Assembly: GCA_963836005.1 (NCBI GenBank)
Contig: CAWIHS010000001.1
Coordinates: 992,001 to 1,056,000, forward strand
Direction: 5' to 3'
DNA from: CAWIHS01 sp963836005
GTDB taxonomy: Bacteria > Pseudomonadota > Gammaproteobacteria > GRL18
Length of the DNA: 64,000 bases
Below the pieces are notes generated by a model. The model was not told where the DNA came from. It did not search any database and saw only the letters and a program-made list of their open reading frames with translations. Within the stretch, counting starts at the first letter, position 1; each line of letters starts with the position of its first letter. Of this stretch, positions 45,434 to 54,990 are shown in pieces. Both the position numbers and the translations under genes were made by a program.

Positions 45434-46298
45434 ACTTATTGAGATCAAAGCGAAGCCTGGCCGCGGGCGATGAACCCGGCACAGGCGGCACCCCGGCGTC
45501 GCGCGCCAGGGTCACAGCAATGACCCCTTCCGCGGTGCGCAGTACCAGTCTGTCGCCGTCGAAGCGGAAGCTTGCGGCCGTATGCAGCGCCTCGAGATAG
45601 CGCGCCTCCTGCTCCATGATGCCATCCGGTTCGGCGCAAGCCATGCGTGTCGTTGCGGGCATGCCAACGGTGATCGATTCGGCCGCCGTCTCCCAGGAGG
45701 CGAAATACTGATTGCAGCCCGCACTACCCGTGACGCGGCCGTCTTCCGCGAAACGCGCCGTGATGTGCGTGCCGCGCAGCACGCTGATCACCGCCTGCTT
45801 GCCATTGTTGTAACCGACAACCTCCCAGGCTGTTTCGGCGAGTGTGAGGCTGGCCGCTTTGAATGCCGCGATCATCTGTCCGCTGTCGTCTTGCAACTGC
45901 AGTCGATCCCCCTCGATTGCGAATGAGGCCGCGCGCGCCAGCGCCTCGACATAGGCGCGGGCCAGGCCGGCGATCGGTTCCGGACAGGCCGCGCGCGTCG
46001 CGGCCATCTCCCCCGGTATGTGCAGTGTCGAACCATCAACGCTGAACGCACCCGTATAGGCGTTACAACCGTCGAACCCGCCCAGCTTCACTTTGGTTTC
46101 AAAACGCAGCGTCACGGCAGGACCGTCCGAGCCCCCCCGTTCCCCCAGCGACACCAGGGTCCATGAAGTGCCAATCAGCGGGATCGTCGAAGAACTTTCG
46201 TCCCCGTCCGGGCCGTTGCATCCGGCAAGCCCGAGGCTGATGCCCCATACAATTGTCAGAACAACACATTGCTTGAACACGTTACGCATAGCTCTCAA
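45432..46298 (-). CDS. Lipoprotein with two META (HslJ-like) domains
   Basis: 288 residues. Signal peptide with lipobox (GLAGC-NGP, cysteine near 27). First META domain at about 40-150 (IGTSWTLVSLG; GGFDGCNAYTGAFSVDGSTL), second at about 155-265 (TAWEVVGYNNGKQAV; VTGSAGCNQYFASWETAAES). META/HslJ proteins are outer-membrane lipoproteins linked to stress and drug resistance; mechanism unknown. GC-rich, in contrast to flanking DNA. It forms a two-gene cassette with the next gene. Its last codon and stop lie in a repeat element. Confidence 0.85.
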   Translation of the reverse strand: MRAMRNVFKQCVVLTIVWGISLGLAGCNGPDGDESSSTIPLIGTSWTLVSLGERGGSDGPAVTLRFETKVKLGGFDGCNAYTGAFSVDGSTLHIPGEMAATRAACPEPIAGLARAYVEALARAASFAIEGDRLQLQDDSGQMIAAFKAASLTLAETAWEVVGYNNGKQAVISVLRGTHITARFAEDGRVTGSAGCNQYFASWETAAESITVGMPATTRMACAEPDGIMEQEARYLEALHTAASFRFDGDRLVLRTAEGVIAVTLARDAGVPPVPGSSPAARLRFDLNK

Positions 46299-46412
46299 TC
46301 CTCATAAAATCCTGCACTCAGTAAAATATAATGTGGCTCTTCCCCAAATCGAACGGGTAAATTACCGTTGTAGGGCCGAATTCATTCGGCCAATAACCCT
46401 ACAAATATGCAT

Positions 46413-47357
46413 TCAATGTAGCGCCCGTCCGCAGCCCCTGAGTGTGCGGCCCCGCCAGTGCACGCTCACTTCCGTCTCGAATGATTCACCGCTCATGGAA
46501 TCGCGGCACGGACGTCCGATCACCTCTAGGACGATCTCACCGGCATCCCACCGGGTGCGGCGAGCTGCGTGGTCCACCGACGGTTCCGGCAACGGCAGCT
46601 CGACGCGCGTGGCACCATAATCGGCGAGCAGCACCATGCGAGTCCCCGCCAGGATCTCCAGGTTCCAGCCCGGCTCGTTGCCGACTGCGCGAAAGTCCGC
46701 GCCATCGAGCTTGGCCCGCTCCCACACGGCGCGGCGCGGGTCGTTACGGCAGGACCGGTGCGGACCGCCGCTCTCGCTGAGCTGCGCCTGCTCGCCGTCG
46801 ATCCAAAGTTCGAAGGCACCATCGGAGTACCTGCTCCCCCGCTCCGCCGGAACGGCGGGCAGTCGGCGCGTCCCCGCGTGGTGGAATAACCACGCCTCGG
46901 CACCGCTGGCGCGGATCGTGTACGCCAGGCTGTCGCTGCACACGAACACGTAGGTCTTCGGCGCGACGACCGGGGCCGCACCGGGCCTGACCATGGCGCG
47001 CTCACGTCGGCAGGCGTCAATACCCTGCTTCGAAACAAGCCGCACATCGCGAACCTCGACAGTCCCGTTGTAGTCTTTGGCAAATTCGCCTGCCGGCTCC
47101 GTGGCGGGCTTGCCATCCAGTTCGACATAGACCGCTTCGTAGGGACGCGTGGTCAGCTGTTGCACTGCTACCGTCAGCTGTTGTAGCAGCGCACCGCGTG
47201 CGCTCACCCACAGGGTCCGGTCATCATCACAGGGTTGCAGGCTGCGCGCCTCGTGGCCCATCACCAGCAGCCCACGCATCTCCTCCGACCCTGCCGGCCC
47301 TGCAGGAGTGAAAAGCAGGACAGCGAGTAGCGCCGCAACGCGCCGGTTCAGTTTCAC
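46413..47357 (-). CDS. Exported NlpE/MliC-type envelope protein
   Basis: 314 residues from a GTG start at 47357, which gives a clean signal peptide (VKLNRRVAALLAVLLFTPAG). The frame extends upstream into a DUF1254 remnant, so the longer start is rejected. Regions: an NlpE-like N-terminus (HEARSLQPCDDDRTLWVSA), a MliC-like domain (YVFVCSDSLAYTIRASG), then a domain like COG3650 (GADFRAVGNEPGWNLEILAG). MliC domains inhibit C-type lysozyme, so envelope defence is plausible. Very GC-rich; cassette partner of the META lipoprotein. Confidence 0.75.
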   Translation of the reverse strand: MKLNRRVAALLAVLLFTPAGPAGSEEMRGLLVMGHEARSLQPCDDDRTLWVSARGALLQQLTVAVQQLTTRPYEAVYVELDGKPATEPAGEFAKDYNGTVEVRDVRLVSKQGIDACRRERAMVRPGAAPVVAPKTYVFVCSDSLAYTIRASGAEAWLFHHAGTRRLPAVPAERGSRYSDGAFELWIDGEQAQLSESGGPHRSCRNDPRRAVWERAKLDGADFRAVGNEPGWNLEILAGTRMVLLADYGATRVELPLPEPSVDHAARRTRWDAGEIVLEVIGRPCRDSMSGESFETEVSVHWRGRTLRGCGRALH

Positions 47358-47389
47358 TGCACCCTGATGAAAACGGTAGCAAGTGGGTA

Positions 47390-47577
47390 CAGACCACGGT
47401 TTCTGATCCGAGCCAATGGTGGTCTGTGCCTTATTTCCGATATTTAAAGATTTCCAGGTCTTGTCATTGAAAGCCTTAAGCGGACCGTAGATACCGCAGA
47501 ATGGGAAGAAGTTCTTACCGGAAATGGCCTGAATCCAGTTACCCTCTTTTCCTTTGGGCGGCCTGGTAGCGAAGTAA
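47390..47577 (-). pseudogene. C-terminal fragment of a DUF1254/DUF1214 protein
   Basis: The reverse strand reads YFATRPPKGKEGNWIQAISG, then KNFFPFCGIYGPLKAFNDKT and WKSLN, close to the end of the copy at 62530. It is fused at its left end (reading order) to the TPR sequence through the same GAAGTAATTAATGTAAG joint as at 44912. Confidence 0.75.
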
Positions 47578-49805
47578 TTAATGTAAGATTTTCTCATATT
47601 GATTAGCTTTACTTTCATCTCCAATTTCTCTATTAATTGAGACAAGCGCGTTAACAATATCAACACTGCGTGGAAACTTTTTATAAGCCTCTTCTAACAC
47701 ATCAACAGCCTCCTCCGGTTTACCCGTTGAGTTCAAGGCAATTGCATAGACATAGATGTAACGTTCATTGCTCACAGGACTTTCAGCCGCCAAGCGCAGA
47801 TAGTTAACCGCTTGTGGTAATTTTTTCTGCCGCACAAACACCAATCCCAGAGCGTGTTGAATGGCCGCTTTATCCCTGACTTTAGACAGAGACTTCTGTA
47901 GTAATTCAACACCTGCAGCATCATCATTCAAAGCGCGATAAAGATCAGCTAAATATAAATAGGCAGGCACATAAATAAGGCGCGGTGGATATTGCCTGCT
48001 GATATAATTGCTTAGCTTTTTGTCTGTCGCCTGTTTGCGCGTAGTAATTCGCCAGGTTAACCAATGACTCCGGTCTATCGGCGTTAAATAATTCTGATTT
48101 TACATATTCATCAATGGATTCTTTAAATCTGGCGGCAACTTCTGCTCCACTACCTTGTAATGAGCTTCCTGTCAGTGAACTTGCTGCCAATATGCGTGTG
48201 CTGCGCATATCGTCATACAATAAAGGTATTGCAAAGGGTAATCGGTGCTGTTTCGAAATAGCATCAAGTGCATTAGCCAGACCAAATCCCACTAGCGGTT
48301 GCTTGTCGTTAGCCGCCAGTTGCAACACCGAGGCTGATTCTCTCGTAAGATAAGGCGGCAATAGAGTGACTGCGGTTGCTCTGGCGATAGCGGGTTGTAA
48401 TTCATCAAGTATTAATTGGCTTAATAAATTCTCTGCACCAGGCAACCCCTGACGGCCTGCATATAATGCTTCAGCATAATGCGGCTTATCAGATTTACCA
48501 TATTTTTTCGCCAGCACATCCGCAGCCCATTGTGCAGATTTATCAGTGTGGCAGTTATTACATGCATTCGGTGTAGAGATTCGTACAGATAAGTCTGGTC
48601 GAGGAATGCGCATACTATGGTCGCGCCTTGGGTCGACCACCATGTAGGTTTTTTCTGGCATATGACAACTAACACATTGCGCGCCATCTGTATTCTCCTT
48701 GTGCAAATGATGTTGTTCCGTATTGTACTTTTCAGGCAGATGGCATTTCACACATAGATTATTTCCTTCTGCACGAAGCTTTATACTATGAGGTTCATGA
48801 CAATCACTGCAGGTGACACCTGCATGGATACATTTTACTCTGCACAAAAGAACCATACACATAAACCTCACCGTCAATCTGACCATCGTCATAATATAGC
48901 GGCTCTGTTAGCAACGAAACTTTGAAGTTATCCAATAATGCATCGCCAGGTCTTGCGCCATGCCTGGTTGTCCCACGTCTGGAGTGACACTGGGCACAGG
49001 TTTCGATTTCAATATTGGTAGTTTTTTTCTGGGCACGTAGCGCGCTGCCTGTCTTGGCATTCATCACCCACTCAACATTTTTCCGCTCATTAAAGGCAAT
49101 AGAAAAACCCTTGTTTTTGAGACTTTTATATTCGCCTCCCTCTTCTTTTAATTCGCTCCATGCTATGTGATTGGAAGCCGGCCCATGACAGGCTTCACAA
49201 CCCACATCAATTTCTGACCAGGTTGTATTATATTCTTTGGTTTTTAAATCATAGTTTTTATGCAAATTAGTGGAATGACAATCCGCACACATGAAATTCC
49301 AGTTTTGATTAATACCCGTCCAGTGCAGCTCATCGTTATGTTTTATGTGTTCGTCAGGATACAAATGAAACCAGCGCTGGCCACCTTGTTGTTTGCTACG
49401 TGTATCCCAGGCAATACTCAACACCTGGTATCGCCCTTTAGGGAATTTGATTAAATATTGCTGTAATGGATCAACACCGAAGGTGTAGGCAATTGGGTAT
49501 TCTGTTAATTTTCCATCCGGTCCATCTGTCCGCACGAAAAACTGATCGTCTTTTTTGAAGAATTCAGAAACAGTTCCAAAATAGTTAAACGTGGTGTTAT
49601 TGAAATCTCCCGCTACCGTTTCTTCTGTAGCCGGTTGCATGGCTAAATCATGATGCGAGTTTTGCCATGCCTTATGTTCCTGTGCATGGCAACTGGCGCA
49701 CTTTTGTGATCCAACATAATTTGGTGACGGCTCAGTCGCGTGAGAGTTATCACTGCCTCCAAATAATAAAAAGGAAAACAATATGAAAGTTGTTGTCTTG
49801 AACAT
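47578..49805 (-). CDS. Octahaem cytochrome c with C-terminal TPR domain, two frameshifts
   Basis: Three consecutive frames form one protein of about 740 residues. Frame 1 (49805 to about 48829): signal peptide and haem sites CASCH, CADCH, CEACH, CAQCH. Frame 2 (to about 47970): CSDCH, CVKCH, CVSCH, CNNCH, then helical repeats. Frame 3 (to 47578): TPR repeats. The joints look like single extra bases: TATCCATGCA where TATCATGCA is expected, and an extra T in CCTTATTTATG. Family members are periplasmic multihaem cytochromes of unknown electron partner. Whether it is dead or mis-assembled is open. Its TPR part is duplicated at 44916. Confidence 0.8.
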
Positions 49806-49838
49806 TTAATTTCCTGGAAAGAGAACACCCGTAAATGC

Positions 49839-49848
49839 CCCCCCCCTT
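49839..49848. repeat. C9 homopolymer upstream of the octahaem cytochrome gene
   Basis: A run of about nine C, about 35 bp upstream of the start codon. On the reverse strand it reads GGGGGGGGGCATTTACGGGT, resembling site b (GGGGGATTTACGGGG). It may be a variable tract within an operator-like site. Confidence 0.4.
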
Positions 49849-49917
49849 CTGAATATTTATTTAACTAAGTGCTTGCTGAATTCCAATAATCTTGAAAGTC
49901 AGTGTTCGTTACCTGCT

Positions 49918-50181
49918 CTAAAACTGGATTTGCATTGACGCTCCCAGGATCGTCGACGTATCTATGTTCGGCAGGGACGAGTCTATCACTTGCAGATCCA
50001 GATTCAAATGCACTGCCGGGGCCGCTATAAATGTCAGGGTCCGCCCAATATTCTGCTCCAGATGTGCCAGCAGTTTCGGCCGATCTAAAATATCCGATCG
50101 GATCAGCGGTGTATTAAGCTTGGTGGTAAGAACCCAGTCTTTATCTTTAAGACTGGAGCCTTGCATACGGCTCTCCTGCAT
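49918..50181 (-). pseudogene. Chimera of MalT-like regulator N-terminus and OprB porin C-terminus
   Basis: 87 codons. WVLTTKLNTPLIRSDILDRP and TLTFIAAPA are the start of a LAL regulator up to the residue before the Walker A GYGKS. VHLNLDLQVIDSSLPNIDTS and TILGASMQIQF are the end of an OprB-type porin (compare TPAVHLTLDAQ in 17890). The joint falls at a shared PA. It shows that a third MalT-like regulator and a second porin once lay here. Confidence 0.85.
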
Positions 50182-50384
50182 TCTCTTTTATTCCTTAAGA
50201 ATTTAAAGTCTCAACATACGCACTTCATCATTCGTCTATTTTTCGTGTTTTACCGGACAAAAATTAATCATCGGGTATCGGAGGCCGGTAAAGTTTGGTG
50301 CGAAGAATAGGAATATATTGTGTATCTTTTTTCATGAAAAACAACCGTTCATTTTTTATTACGCCCTCTGTCCTCAGCAAGTCT

Positions 50385-50434
50385 GCAAGCCGAGCCGAAG
50401 GAATCTCCGGCGCGGCTTGCACGGCTCGGCTTGC
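50385..50434 (-). terminator. Hairpin after the truncated sulfatase
   Basis: GCAAGCCGAGCCG and CGGCTCGGCTTGC form a perfect 13-bp stem with a GC-rich loop. No T-run follows. An identical hairpin follows the intact sulfatase at 56404-56451. Confidence 0.6.
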
Positions 50435-51416
50435 TATTTCTTTTTTGCCGGCATGTATGGATCAGGCGTTCCCGGCTTGATCGGTGGTTCTTCGGCCAGC
50501 GACTTCTTATGCTCTACCAGAATCGGCCCAGTCCCCCCAACGTAGCCATAATTTACCTCCCAGTGCTTTGGTTACGGGATATTCTTCTTTAGGGTCAACA
50601 TGGAGGTCGTAAAAGTGAGGCATCGGGAACACGTTCAGTTTCCCAGTACCCAGCCCACCTTCAAACTCCTTAAACATCATCTTATAGTTATGCCACTTCA
50701 CGCCGTGAATAGCTTCACCGACATAGACTACAAAGCCATCTCGACCGGACTCCTCTTGTTTCCCCAGGAAGAAATCCGTCATGTCCTTACTGTCGATGAC
50801 ACGATCTGTCGGCACCTTACCACCGGCAATGTTTGCCAATGTCGCGAACAGATCAAACTGGTGCACTATCTCGTTAGAGACCTTGCCTGCCGGAACTTTT
50901 CCAGGCCAGCGCACAATAAACGGCACCCGTAAGGACCCTTCCTTACCCGTGAAATAGGAACCACTCCATGGGCCGTTCCATCCCTGGTAATCGGCGGTCA
51001 TCTCACCGCCGTTATCCGAGGTAAAAATGAAAATGGTATTGTTGGCAATACCCAACTCATCCACCTTATCCAGTAATTCACCGGTATAAGCATCGATCTG
51101 CATTAGCACATCGCCCCAGCGGCCATTGCCACTCTTGCCTTTAAACTCCTTACTCGGCAACACCGGCATATGCGTCTGGGTGTAGGGCAGATACAGGAAG
51201 AACGGTTTGCCGGCTTTGGCCTGGCGTGTCATGAAGTCTTTGGCATGGTCGGTGACTTCACGGTCGATCTCGAGTCTTGCCGGCACATCGTAGACCTTCA
51301 CCACCTTTGCTGCTGAGCCTTTTCTGGCCGAATAAATGTGCGCTTCCTTGATCATCGGATTTTTGCCGGTCTCCTCCGCTAATTTCCGATACTTCTGGAA
51401 CATTTCATTCGCTACC
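50434..51416 (-). pseudogene. Sulfatase lacking its N-terminus, with a C6 frameshift
   Basis: From FQKYRKLAEETGKNPMIKEA onward it is nearly identical to the sulfatase at 56452. The first roughly 170 residues, with the metal site and the C-T-P-S-R active-site cysteine, are missing. Near the end a C6 run (50533-50538; C5 in 56452) shifts the frame. Corrected, it continues GPILVEHKKSLAEEPPIKPG. Upstream it joins a DUF1254 signal-peptide fragment. Inactive. Confidence 0.85.
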
Positions 51417-51570
51417 CATGCGGGGCTTTGTTAAGACATTTGATTTCTGTTTTGCCTCTGCAGCACCCAATTCAAAGATCGTCTTTTCCTGTAGCGCCTG
51501 AGCCGGTGTAGCCAGGGCCACAGCCATCAAACCAGCCGCAATAGCAGTAAATCATGTTTTGTTCTGCATC
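51417..51570 (-). pseudogene. N-terminal fragment of a DUF1254 protein (signal peptide)
   Basis: The reverse strand reads MKMQNKT, an in-frame stop, FTAIAAGLMAVALATPAQAL, then QEKTIFELGAAEAKQKSNVL, like the starts of paralogues 1 and 2. It joins the headless sulfatase at 51416. Remnant of another deleted DUF1254 gene. Confidence 0.65.
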
Positions 51571-52207
51571 TTCATTTACTCAACGTTTAAATCTTGTGTG
51601 GGGGCGAATAACTCATCGCCCCCGGAGTTAGCTGCCTGGTTACTACTTCACCCTCTCGATGTCTGGCAATATCCAGCTCCGATCCACTAAGGTCTTGCCG
51701 GGTGAATAGAAACGCAGCATCGCGAAGAATGCGCGGCCGGATTCTGTGGGTATCCAGTTTTTCTTTTTACCCTTTGGCTCATCTGGACCAAAGTAAAGAT
51801 CAACCGAACCATCCGAGTTAGTGAGCAGGTCCATGCGCGAAGATCTGTCAGTCACTTTTTGTTTGTTGTGGATGATATCCCGGCCATCTACTTCATACAG
51901 GGTCAGCGACCAAAACAGTTTCGCAGGCGCATTCGGCGGAATGTGCAGGGTGTAGTTCCTGGCACCATCCAGCCAATCACCATCGTCATCCTTGTAGGCT
52001 GTGAGGTAGACCTGGCCCTCGCCGGTTTCCATGCCATGCATCGCGAGGTTGTTGGTAACCGCCTCGTAGAACCAGGACGCACGTCCATCGAGCGCATCAT
52101 AATGCTCGCGACGCTGATCCGGCGGCGAGGTGGTATCAATATCCCAGCCGGATCCCTCTACGTAGAGTGCATCTTCAAGTCGTGGCGTCTTTTTGAAGTC
52201 GATCGCC
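51532..52207. repeat. About 675-bp near-identical block, copy 1
   Basis: Shares almost every base with 60929-61604 (constant offset 9397). It covers the 3' half of a DUF1254 gene, the downstream hairpin GGGGGCGA...TCGCCCCC (51599-51622) and the start of a signal-peptide remnant. The 5' halves of the two genes differ much more, so identity is confined to this block. Confidence 0.85.
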
Positions 52208-53097
52208 TTAGCCATTGCTTCGCCGACCAACAGTCCTTCCATCAGGATGCGTTTCTGCCGGTCGGTAGGATTGAAAGGTTTGCCTTTTTCGATACCGAGT
52301 GGTTTCAGCATGGCCATGAAGAAGCGATCACGCTCTTCAACGGGTTCTTTGCTGATTATGTCCGACAGACGCTGCCAGTAGTCCATCCCGCGCGGATGCG
52401 CTGCCGACCAACGCTTGCCTTGTGGCGTGATGTAACCCCGAGGATTCGGCTTGTTGCGCTCGGCAAAAGGATAGATATCCACCTGTGTTGAGCAGTGCCA
52501 TGCGCTCGTCAGGATCAGTAGGAATCAGACGAATACCGAGGAAAATGCTGTTCGTCGGTGTCTTATGCACCGTGTAACCCGCCTTCTCGGCGCCAGCAGG
52601 GTGCTTTCTGTCCGGGCCCAACAAACACGTATTTCCCGGGTTTGGTCATCGACGTGATTTCCCGCTCCCACATATCATGGGCGGCACCGCGAACCTCGCC
52701 TTCCGGCATGTGCACGACCCAGGGCTCCTTAGCCAGATCAATGAAGACCAGCGCGTACGGCGTAGTGGCATTGAAGGTAAGCCCACCCAGGATATCGTCG
52801 TAGCCATTGAGGAAAACTATCTGGCCATTTTCGGCACCGAGCGTGTACGTTATAGGCGTACTGCCACTGCGCCATCGATACCAACGGGATCGCCCAGATA
52901 TAGACCTGGCTCGCGCGTTGGAAGTCGATCTCGTCGAACAGCTTGTCGATGGTGGCATCCGTCGGGTAACCGGCGGCAAAATCGTGCGTGAACGTAAGCT
53001 CACCGATGCGGGTTTGCACCACTTCCTCGGCACTTGCCATCAATGGCACGCAGCACAAGGCAGCGCACAGCAACTTTCTGACTATCGTAGTTCTCAT
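51643..53097 (-). pseudogene. DUF1254/DUF1214 paralogue 6, three frameshifts
   Basis: Aligned to the intact copy at 61040, the protein starts MRTTIVRKLLCAALCCVPLM, reaches QWQYAYNV and shifts frame near 52845. It continues LGAENGQIVFLNGYDDILGG to GPGQKAP, shifts near 52600, continues AGAEKAGYTVHKTPTNSIFL to DERMALLN, shifts near 52486, and then reads to the end (VDRSWILPDIERVK). Each shift looks like one extra base. The 3' 560 bp are nearly identical to 61040, the 5' half is not. Either a decaying gene or a low-quality stretch of assembly. Confidence 0.8.
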
Positions 53098-53124
53098 TTC
53101 AATTCTCCTCTTGATCGCTTCTCG

Positions 53125-54690
53125 CTACTTAACCACCAGAATTTCACTTGGCCGCCAGGTCTGGTCCAGCCATGGCTCAAGCGGGCCGTAGAGGCGCAAA
53201 ATGATGAACCAGCTTTTTCCGGGGATCGTCTGAATCCAGTTCTTTTCCCATCCTTTTGGCGCTTCCGGAGCGAAGTAAATGTCGATGGATCCGTCTTTGT
53301 TTATCTTAGGAGGTTCACCATAGCTGTCGATGCTGGCAAACTGCTGGTCGGTCTGCAGCATAGAACGGGTCTGCGTATCATAAATAGTGACCGACCAGTT
53401 GTCTTTTACCGGAACATTTGGAGGCAAATGTAATTTGTAAGTTTTTGAGCCATCTAAAGGATTGTGATTGCCATCCATATCGGCAATGCCGTAGTCCGAA
53501 CCAATGCCGGGTTTGGTGACGGCCATAGAGGGCGTCACGCAAATGGCATTGTAATGCAACCATAAACGGGAATCGTAACGACGTGCGCCATCTTTGTTGA
53601 AGTAGGTATCCTTATCAGCATAGCCCATCACCCATTCGCTGTCGGTGTCTTTGTAAATGTAAGCCCCCGGGTCGCGAGGCCAAGTTGTGTTCGCACGTGA
53701 ATATGCATTCCCAAGTTTTACGGCCTCAGTAAGAATACGACGCATACGTTGATCTGGGTTAAACACTTTCCCTTTTACAATACCTATGGAAGCAATTAAA
53801 CCACGCGTTTCAACATCAATAAAGTCAAGAGGTTCTTCCTGAATAATTTGGTCTAAATCTTCATAAAAACTGAAATCATTTGGTGGCAGCGTGTTATATC
53901 CTTCTACACCCGACATGTTTCTGAATTCCATTTTTGGTGGATTGTCTTTCATTGCCAAAGGATATACCTTTAGACTATTCTTTATATTTTCAGCAGCATC
54001 TTTTACACTTGTTCTTACATAACCTCGCATAAAATTCCATACCGTGTAGGTTTTTGAATGATATACATGATAACCTTCAGGAATATCTCCATCATACCCC
54101 GGAGGTAGTAAAAGGTACTTTCCACCTTTTCCTTTATCAGGACCAGCCATACCGATATCACCAACCCAACGCATATACATATCATCCCACATGCCCAGTA
54201 CGTCGGCCGGCACCTCGATCACAGTCGGGCCGTCCTTCTTCAGGTCGAAGAAGCCAAGCGTATAAAGCGCAGTACCATTAGGCGTTAACCAACGGGTTTT
54301 TGAGTCCATTAAATCTTCCCAGATGAGAATTTGATTCGATGTTTTTGCTCCAAATTCGTGTTGCGCCTTACGTATGTTAAACATCGAAATAGCTGGAATC
54401 ATATTCACATAAACCTGCACTGCACGGGCCTGATCCATATAATCGAATATCTTCTCTTTGGTATCGCCAATGGGTATACCATCAAAAAACTCTAGCGTTC
54501 CTATGGTCGTTTCAACCTTATCAGGTGTTGTTACCTGATTTGGCGTGGCAGTGGTCATTTTGTAGGTGGGGAGTTTTACCTCCGCATGTGCGGTCAATCC
54601 TCCGGCACCGGCCAGCACCAAGACTGCTAGGCATGTGGTCGAGAGGCCGGCCACGGCCAGTGATTTCAATGATTTTAATTTTTGTTTCAT
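53125..54690 (-). CDS. Exported DUF1254/DUF1214 protein, paralogue 7
   Basis: 521 residues from the ATG at 54690 (AGAGAGG ahead), giving signal peptide MKQKLKSLKSLAVAGLSTTC with a long hydrophobic core and THA-EV cleavage. DUF1254 half GPDKGKGGKYLLLPPGYDGD; centre ASIGIVKGKVFNPDQRMRRI; DUF1214 half NVPVKDNWSVTIYDTQTRSM and KNWIQTIPGKSWFIILRLYG. An in-frame upstream ATG at 54783 has a strong AAGGAG but adds a second signal-like stretch (MKRNTHRLIALLVTVVQRLK); it may be a leftover leader fused in frame. Divergent from an AraC regulator, with site f between them. Confidence 0.88.
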   Translation of the reverse strand: MKQKLKSLKSLAVAGLSTTCLAVLVLAGAGGLTAHAEVKLPTYKMTTATPNQVTTPDKVETTIGTLEFFDGIPIGDTKEKIFDYMDQARAVQVYVNMIPAISMFNIRKAQHEFGAKTSNQILIWEDLMDSKTRWLTPNGTALYTLGFFDLKKDGPTVIEVPADVLGMWDDMYMRWVGDIGMAGPDKGKGGKYLLLPPGYDGDIPEGYHVYHSKTYTVWNFMRGYVRTSVKDAAENIKNSLKVYPLAMKDNPPKMEFRNMSGVEGYNTLPPNDFSFYEDLDQIIQEEPLDFIDVETRGLIASIGIVKGKVFNPDQRMRRILTEAVKLGNAYSRANTTWPRDPGAYIYKDTDSEWVMGYADKDTYFNKDGARRYDSRLWLHYNAICVTPSMAVTKPGIGSDYGIADMDGNHNPLDGSKTYKLHLPPNVPVKDNWSVTIYDTQTRSMLQTDQQFASIDSYGEPPKINKDGSIDIYFAPEAPKGWEKNWIQTIPGKSWFIILRLYGPLEPWLDQTWRPSEILVVK

Positions 54691-54896
54691 GATATTAATC
54701 CTCTCTATAATTAAAATTTCGGGTTTCAACCTCTGAACCACTGTGACTAACAGCGCAATCAATCGATGAGTATTCCGTTTCATTATGAGATCTCCTTGTC
54801 TGTTTTTTTTCATAATGTTTGCCAACCATTTTCATTTCTAATTATATTAATTCCAGAGATTCAGGCTTTACATATCACGCCACTATTTAGAAACAC

Positions 54897-54926
54897 CTTA
54901 AAAATCCCCCATTTATCCCCCGAAAT
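54897..54926. promoter_or_regulatory. Candidate MalT-like operator, site f
   Basis: Reverse strand TTTCGGGGGATAAATGGGGG then ATTTTT. Two GGGGGAT units begin 11 bp apart, almost identical to site c. It lies between the divergent DUF1254 gene (54690) and the AraC regulator (54991) and could serve both. Confidence 0.6.
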
Positions 54927-54990
54927 AGTCAGGTCTGACGTGTTTTTATCTATTAAACTTATTGACAAGATTTAATACCGGTACATATTC

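Noticed and set aside
45432..47357. Many long overlapping frames in all phases
   Set aside because: High GC makes stop codons rare; only the two frames with signal peptides and META/MliC domains are convincing.
46413..47666. Long 417-codon version of the NlpE/MliC-like gene
   Set aside because: The first 103 codons are a DUF1254 remnant and TPR antisense; the GTG at 47357 gives a clean signal peptide.
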